DNA of 10,418 bases from the NCBI GenBank assembly GCA_030605085.1, contig JAUWBH010000195.1, positions 1 to 10,418 on the forward strand. The letters are read 5' to 3'. Below the pieces are notes generated by a model that saw nothing but the letters and a program-made list of their open reading frames with translations, was not told the DNA's origin and did not search any database. Both the position numbers and the translations under genes were made by a program. Below are positions 6,529 through 10,418 of this stretch, in pieces (the stretch's first letter is position 1; each line of letters opens with the position of its first letter). This DNA is from Promethearchaeota archaeon (GTDB lineage: Archaea > Asgardarchaeota > Lokiarchaeia > Sigynarchaeales > SOKP01).

Positions 6529-6553
6529 ATAAAAATTGGAGTCCAATTTTTAT
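6529..6553. promoter_or_regulatory. Perfect 25-bp palindrome in a divergent promoter region (candidate operator)
   Basis: ATAAAAATTGGA (6529-6540) and TCCAATTTTTAT (6542-6553) are exact reverse complements around a single G. The site lies in the gap between the divergent zinc-ribbon and winged-helix/iron-sulfur genes, 57 bases from the GTG of the first and about 108 from the ATG of the second. The left arm overlaps a TATA-like AATATAAAAA. A dyad of this length with a one-base centre is what a homodimeric winged-helix regulator would bind. A hairpin with a one-base loop is sterically impossible as such, so a DNA site is more likely than an RNA structure. Whether the neighbouring gene product binds it is inference. 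Confidence 0.5.
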
Positions 6554-6660
6554 CAAATAAGTAAAGAAAAGCTACTTAATTTTCTATTGAGAAAATTATT
6601 TATTCATTATACAATTATCTTTCTCGCAATTATTAAGCAAAAAAATTGTCGAGATTAAAA

Positions 6661-7794
6661 ATGTCTGACGAAAAATATAGAAAAGTAGGTAGAGTAATCG
6701 TAAAGGCGGAGGTTCTCCCTTTCCCTATTAACGATACATTATTAGAAATTTTAAAGGAGATCATTGATGAGGATGAGTTAGATTTTATTATGGCATTCCG
6801 TAGAAAATTCTCTCAAACGATGGAAGAATTAAAGAAAAGCAGTAAAATGACGGAAGAAGAAATTCTGAAAAAGATTGAATCACTTTCAAAGAAAGGAGTT
6901 ATATTTAATCAGCCTAGTTCTTCCGGCATTATGGTTTATAGACTCCTTCCGCTAATGATGGTAGGTCCTTTTGAATATATTTTTATGAGAAAAATTAAAC
7001 ATACTGAAAGAGAAAAGAAGTTCGCACACTTGTTTTCCAAGTTATTTGACGAAGTTAAAGAGTTTATACAAGATAATTATGAAATGATTAACCCTTTATT
7101 TCTAAAAATGCCACCAATCGATAGAACAGTTCCCGTATTAGAAAATATTTCTGGTAAAGAAATTCTAATTTCAGTTAACCAAGAAGTAGATGCTCCTAAA
7201 AAACAAATCATACCAACTATAAAAGTCGAAGAAATTCTCGATAAATTCGATGATATCGCTGTTGGACATTGTTTTTGTAGACAACACAAGGATCTTTTAG
7301 GTGAACCGTGTAAAGAGACGGATATTAGAGAGAACTGCCTCACTTTTGGAAAATCAGCTCGATATTGCGTTGAACATGGATTTCAACGAATGATTACTAA
7401 GGAAGAAGCGTTAAAAATCCTAAGAGAATCTGAAGAGGCTGGTTTAGTGCATAAAGCTTTTCACCCACACTCTAATGTAGTTAAAGATGAAACGAGCATA
7501 TGCAATTGTTGTAAGGATTGCTGCGCTACTTGGGAGTTACATCATGAAGGAGTATTACCAATTATTAATTCTACCAATTATCTTGCTAATGTAAATGAAG
7601 ATCTTTGCGTAGGATGTGGAACGTGTGTCGAAAAATGTCATGTAAGCGCAATAAATCTAAACGGTGGTAATATAGCAAATGTAAAAAAGGAGGTTTGTAT
7701 AGGATGTGGTCTTTGCGCTCATTTTTGCCCGGAAAATGCTATATCCTTATTAGAAGGTATGAGAAATGTTTATGTACCGCCAAAAAGAATTTAA
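6661..7794 (+). CDS. Iron-sulfur protein: winged-helix-like N-terminus, Cys-rich middle, 2x[4Fe-4S] ferredoxin C-terminus
   Basis: The ATG at 6661 gives 377 residues; an in-frame TTG at 6646 would add five. Residues about 30-95 read like a winged helix (TMEELKKSSKMTEEEILKKI, then SLSKKGVIFNQ and a strand pair), the layout of MarR/ArsR-type DNA-binding domains. The middle has HCFCR (Cys204, Cys206), Cys217, Cys226 and Cys236, then the cluster CNCCKDCC (281-288). Two classic ferredoxin motifs close the protein: C-x2-C-x2-C-x3-C at 316-326 and CIGCGLCAHFCP at 346-356, each able to hold a [4Fe-4S] cluster. It is probably a cytosolic redox protein of an anaerobe. The winged helix could serve DNA binding, making it a redox-responsive regulator, or simply dimerisation. 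The enzyme or electron partner is not visible nearby. The domain assignment is firm for the ferredoxin part and tentative for the rest. Confidence 0.9.
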   Translation: MSDEKYRKVGRVIVKAEVLPFPINDTLLEILKEIIDEDELDFIMAFRRKFSQTMEELKKSSKMTEEEILKKIESLSKKGVIFNQPSSSGIMVYRLLPLMMVGPFEYIFMRKIKHTEREKKFAHLFSKLFDEVKEFIQDNYEMINPLFLKMPPIDRTVPVLENISGKEILISVNQEVDAPKKQIIPTIKVEEILDKFDDIAVGHCFCRQHKDLLGEPCKETDIRENCLTFGKSARYCVEHGFQRMITKEEALKILRESEEAGLVHKAFHPHSNVVKDETSICNCCKDCCATWELHHEGVLPIINSTNYLANVNEDLCVGCGTCVEKCHVSAINLNGGNIANVKKEVCIGCGLCAHFCPENAISLLEGMRNVYVPPKRI

Positions 7795-7797
7795 AAT

Positions 7798-7818
7798 TTA
7801 ATTTTTTACTTTATTTTC
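7798..7818 (+). terminator. T-rich end between convergent genes
   Basis: A T6 run and further T-rich sequence follow the stop of the iron-sulfur gene by a few bases. This is the oligo-U type of archaeal transcription end, without a hairpin. The 64-base gap to the convergent coiled-coil gene contains nothing else. Confidence 0.35.
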
Positions 7819-7858
7819 GTTATCCTAATAAAATACTTATTTGTATTTAGATGTTCGA

Positions 7859-8407
7859 TTATCTTACAAGTTTATGTCTAAATGCGTCGATAGTTTCACT
7901 GATTTCATTTATTTGAATAATGAACTCTTTAGGTTGCACTTTCTTTAACTTCTCGAAGTTTGATACGATATCTTTCAACTCATTAATCCACATTCTTAAA
8001 AGTAATTCTTGTTCCTTATCTTTCGTGAGATCTTTTAATTCGGTATTAATCAATGCTCTTATTTTTCCAAGTAACATCTTTTCATTTACGGTATAAGAGA
8101 TTTTAACTACATCTTGCTGGGTTTTGACTTCTCTTAAATCGGCTTCAATTCTTTCTCTATCTTTCATAAATTTATCGTCAAATGTTTTTATCATGTCCAT
8201 GATGATTTCTTCTTGAATTTTTATTCTCTCTTCTAGATTTTTTTGAGTGAATGAGACTTGTTTATTTAGTTTTTGAACATCATTAGCTAAAGCTTCAACT
8301 CCATTTTCAATATTCTTAATTTGGACATTTAATTTTTCTTCTAATTTATCAACTAATTCCTTTAATTTTAGAAACTCTCTTAAAGAAACTTCTTCAATTT
8401 TGGTCAT
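7859..8407 (-). CDS. Coiled-coil protein encoded downstream of the small GTPase
   Basis: This 182-residue protein matches no family I recognise. Residues about 8-110 are an almost unbroken heptad-like helix rich in Glu, Lys, Leu and Ile (LKLKELVDKLEEKLNVQI, then VEALANDVQKLNKQVSF and onward). A second helical part of about 70 residues follows (KMLLGKIRALINTELKDL, then LRMWINELKDIVSNFEKL). There is no signal peptide, membrane segment, cysteine or catalytic motif. It starts 29 bases after the GTPase stop on the same strand; an AGAGTGA stretch about eight bases before its ATG is a weak Shine-Dalgarno-like site. Co-transcription and the helical C-terminal tail of the GTPase suggest that the two form a coiled-coil complex, for example an effector, scaffold or dimeric regulator. 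This is inferred from context. Confidence 0.8.
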   Translation of the reverse strand: MTKIEEVSLREFLKLKELVDKLEEKLNVQIKNIENGVEALANDVQKLNKQVSFTQKNLEERIKIQEEIIMDMIKTFDDKFMKDRERIEADLREVKTQQDVVKISYTVNEKMLLGKIRALINTELKDLTKDKEQELLLRMWINELKDIVSNFEKLKKVQPKEFIIQINEISETIDAFRHKLVR

Positions 8408-8436
8408 TTTTATTCACTCTAAATTTGAATTTAATC

Positions 8437-9396
8437 CTAAGCGTTTTTTTCTTTTTCTCTTATTAATTGGTCCAAGAAAGATTTAAAATTCTTTTTTATA
8501 ACATTTAACTGTTCTCTTGTGCTGTCAATAGATTCTAGAAGGGAATCAATGGGAGTTTTTTTTAAGTTAATGACTAAATTATCAATTATTTCGAAATTAT
8601 CGTCAAATTTCTCAACAATTTTTTCTTTGATTTCTGCTATTTCTTCTAATTTTTCGTGAACCTCAATATAACTGTCGATTCCTTCGTATTGAGTTTCAGA
8701 CTTAACTGTTATCTTTTCAGATTTATTTTGAAAGTCTACGGTATCTAAAGAACTTAAATTTACAAATAGATTTGACAATTTATCTTCACTTATACCAACT
8801 AATTTAATAAAATCCTTGGCTATTCCATCAATATTTTTATCAGTGAACTTTTGTAGCCCTTCTTTTAAAACGTTATAAACTAATAGCTCAAAAGCTTTGT
8901 TAACATTTTCACTACTTTTAGCAGAAGTTATTATTAATGGTATTTCTTCCGTAAAATATTTTTTAACAATCTTTTTTAAATCTTTTTCTATATTAATTAA
9001 TAAGTCTAATTTATTTCCAACAATGATTGTTATACAATTTTGAGCATACTTTTCTAAATTTTGTAAATATTGTGTTTTTATATTTTCTAATGTTTTTTTT
9101 GGTTCAGATAAATCAAAAATTATAAGAGCTGCATCTGCATTATAATAAACGTTTGGATTGAAAAGATTGAAAGATTTCTGACCCCCGTTATCCCAAATAT
9201 TAATTTTAAGTCTTAAATTTCTATTTTCAAACTCGTAATTTTTCTTGACTATATTTGAACCGATGGTTGGAAGATATTTTTCAGGAAAATTGTTCTCTAT
9301 GAAAGTATTTATTAGAGAAGTTTTTCCAACTCTTCCTTCTCCTAAGACAATAAATTTTAAGTTAATCTCATCAACAATTGTTTTTAAATCTTCCAT
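8437..9396 (-). CDS. Ras/Rab-like small GTPase with long helical C-terminal extension
   Basis: The 319-residue protein binds and hydrolyses GTP as a molecular switch. The GTPase domain spans about residues 10-180 with all G motifs: G1 GEGRVGKT (19-26), G2 Thr44 in YLPTIG, G3 WDNGGQ (Asp69, Gly72 and the catalytic-type Gln73), G4 NKLD (128-131) and G5 SAK (158-160). The order and the YLPTIG-type switch I resemble eukaryotic Rab/Ras proteins, and such GTPases are abundant in Asgard archaea. Residues 181-319 form an extension absent from ordinary Ras proteins. It starts with a helical linker, then has Glu/Lys-rich helices (EVHEKLEEIAEIKEKI, then LESIDSTREQLNVIKKN). There is no C-terminal cysteine for lipid attachment, so membrane contact would need a partner. 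The gene precedes the coiled-coil gene in one transcription unit; TATA-like elements lie at about 9443-9450 and 9471-9480. Confidence 0.95.
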   Translation of the reverse strand: MEDLKTIVDEINLKFIVLGEGRVGKTSLINTFIENNFPEKYLPTIGSNIVKKNYEFENRNLRLKINIWDNGGQKSFNLFNPNVYYNADAALIIFDLSEPKKTLENIKTQYLQNLEKYAQNCITIIVGNKLDLLINIEKDLKKIVKKYFTEEIPLIITSAKSSENVNKAFELLVYNVLKEGLQKFTDKNIDGIAKDFIKLVGISEDKLSNLFVNLSSLDTVDFQNKSEKITVKSETQYEGIDSYIEVHEKLEEIAEIKEKIVEKFDDNFEIIDNLVINLKKTPIDSLLESIDSTREQLNVIKKNFKSFLDQLIREKEKNA

Positions 9397-9500
9397 TTTT
9401 TAGCATACTTCTTTTAAAAAATCTTAAACAAGCTTTCATTTATTGTATAATTTTCAATTTTTCCTATTTTTAATATAAAATCAGTATCTAATGAAGTATT

Positions 9501-9531
9501 TTTTTTCTAATAATCTTTTCTTTTTTCTAAT
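9501..9531. repeat. Two direct copies of an 11-base repeat
   Basis: TTTTTTCTAAT occurs at 9501-9511 and 9521-9531, a 20-base period. It lies in the 179-base gap between the GTPase gene and the insertion sequence, which holds no gene. With only two pyrimidine-rich copies it may be chance or replication slippage. Confidence 0.25.
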
Positions 9532-9563
9532 CCGACATTATTCTCACCTTAACGAGTAATGAT

Positions 9564-9581
9564 GCGTAATTTTTTTTACGC
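9564..9581 (-). terminator. Hairpin across the transposase stop codon
   Basis: GCGTAA (9564-9569) and TTACGC (9576-9581) pair around a six-T loop. The minus-strand stop codon (9576-9578) is inside the stem. It may end the transposase transcript or block readthrough into it, as in many insertion sequences. The element's end and target duplication are not visible. Confidence 0.35.
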
Positions 9582-10418
9582 TTCAAGAAAGATCTCTTCC
9601 AAGGAATCCTGATTGTCTTGGAGGGTCCACGCTTGAGGTTTAGACCCTTTTTTTTGGCATTTTTCAAGGTACGCCCGGTTTAATTTCCACGAATTGTAAA
9701 GGAGCATGCGAACCAGCACATCTAAATATCTTGTATTGTCGTATTTCGACTTCCATCGTCGACCCATCCGATTTAAGTCGCTAAATCCTGTCTCTATAAA
9801 CCATCGTTTTTTATAAAAACGCGAAGTGCGGGACGCCCAAGAACTCGATTGACCCCTCGGTTTTTGGGTCGTCATTATGGCATAAATTAACTTCCTCGCA
9901 TCCTTTAAGGTTATTTTCCCTTTCTGAAAGGCTCGTTTGACGCTTAAAATGGTGTGCCCTTTTTTTGCCTTAAGTATCAAATAGACATTTTGAAAGAATT
10001 GAAATTTCTTTCCGGGAGCGCTTGAAAGAGTGTATTTTCTTACTTTTTTCCCAGTACCGTTTAAATATTCTTCGATTATTTTTGTAATTTTTTTGTATGT
10101 TTTGGCAGGGATTAATACATTTCCTTTCAGCCCTTTTATTTCGTGTAAAAGTTCTGCGTTATAAAATTCTCTATCTATCATTACATAGTTTAGCTCAACC
10201 CCCAATTCAATCAAATGTTCCAGAAATTTAATAATCACGGGAACTTTTGGTTGCCCTTTTGCGATGTGTTCCAGTCCGGCATAAAGGTGAATCCCTCGTG
10301 ATAAAATCGAAAATCCTAAGTAATGACGCATTTTTTTCGTTCCTTTACCCCGATTTGTTCCTTTAATCATTTTATCGTCCCGTTTCCCGTAATAAGAATG
10401 TTCTGTAAAGTCAATTAA
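9576..10418 (-). CDS. DDE transposase (IS4-like), cut by the window end
   Basis: The enzyme cuts and rejoins the ends of an insertion sequence. The frame runs open to the last base: the 16 codons upstream of the ATG at 10370 read LIDFTEHSYYGKRDDK and carry the first DDE aspartate followed by a YYG element, so that ATG is internal and the true start lies outside. The second aspartate is in VMIDREFYNAELL. The glutamate is in FYKKRWFIETGFSDL, which fits the Y-x2-R-x3-E part of the IS4 signature, although the expected Lys six residues later is Asn. The C-terminus looks complete. The gene is visibly richer in G+C than its neighbours (for example GGG and CCC runs), a sign of recent arrival. Similar to archaeal IS4/ISH3-type enzymes; the exact family is not settled. 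Confidence 0.9.
   Translation of the reverse strand, partial: LIDFTEHSYYGKRDDKMIKGTNRGKGTKKMRHYLGFSILSRGIHLYAGLEHIAKGQPKVPVIIKFLEHLIELGVELNYVMIDREFYNAELLHEIKGLKGNVLIPAKTYKKITKIIEEYLNGTGKKVRKYTLSSAPGKKFQFFQNVYLILKAKKGHTILSVKRAFQKGKITLKDARKLIYAIMTTQKPRGQSSSWASRTSRFYKKRWFIETGFSDLNRMGRRWKSKYDNTRYLDVLVRMLLYNSWKLNRAYLEKCQKKGSKPQAWTLQDNQDSLEEIFLEA

Overview
This window is very A+T-rich. It most likely comes from an archaeon, and an Asgard (Lokiarchaeia-like) archaeon is the best fit. The reasons are a Ras/Rab-type small GTPase with all five G motifs and a long C-terminal extension, a canonical archaeal TATA box (TTTATATA) at the expected distance from an RNA gene, few Shine-Dalgarno sequences, and eukaryote-like small zinc-ribbon and HEAT-repeat proteins. 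This assignment is inferred from gene content; no marker gene was compared.

Left part (1-2170, minus strand): a tight three-gene cluster reads leftward. It holds an OLD/AAA-type ABC ATPase (1113-2123), a protein of about 210 residues with a possible degenerate TOPRIM-like fold (462-1094), and a small ORF with a damaged zinc ribbon (201-443). ATPase plus TOPRIM-like partner pairs are common in prokaryotic defence, so this may be an unrecognised two-component system. Between it and the next gene, a 334-base gap holds a TPR gene fragment on the plus strand and a perfect hairpin that could end the next transcript.

Middle part (2458-5685): a multi-pass membrane protein of unknown function (minus) is followed by a structured RNA locus on the plus strand (3655-3778). 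A perfect TATA box precedes a sequence with a recognisable tRNA-like core: D arm, a hairpin in the anticodon position, a long variable arm and a canonical T arm. This core sits on an unusually long paired helix closed by GCCTCC/GGAGGC. It is the most unusual object in the window. A HEAT-repeat protein and purD (glycinamide ribonucleotide synthetase, purine synthesis) follow, both on the minus strand.

Right part (5870-9396): a double-zinc-ribbon protein (minus) and a winged-helix-like/iron-sulfur protein (plus) are divergently transcribed. They are separated by a region with a perfect 25-bp palindrome, a good operator candidate. Converging on the iron-sulfur gene is a two-gene minus-strand unit: the small GTPase with its C-terminal helical extension, then a coiled-coil protein, probably made and acting together.

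Right edge (9576-10418, minus): a DDE transposase, cut by the window end and visibly richer in G+C than its surroundings, marks an insertion sequence.
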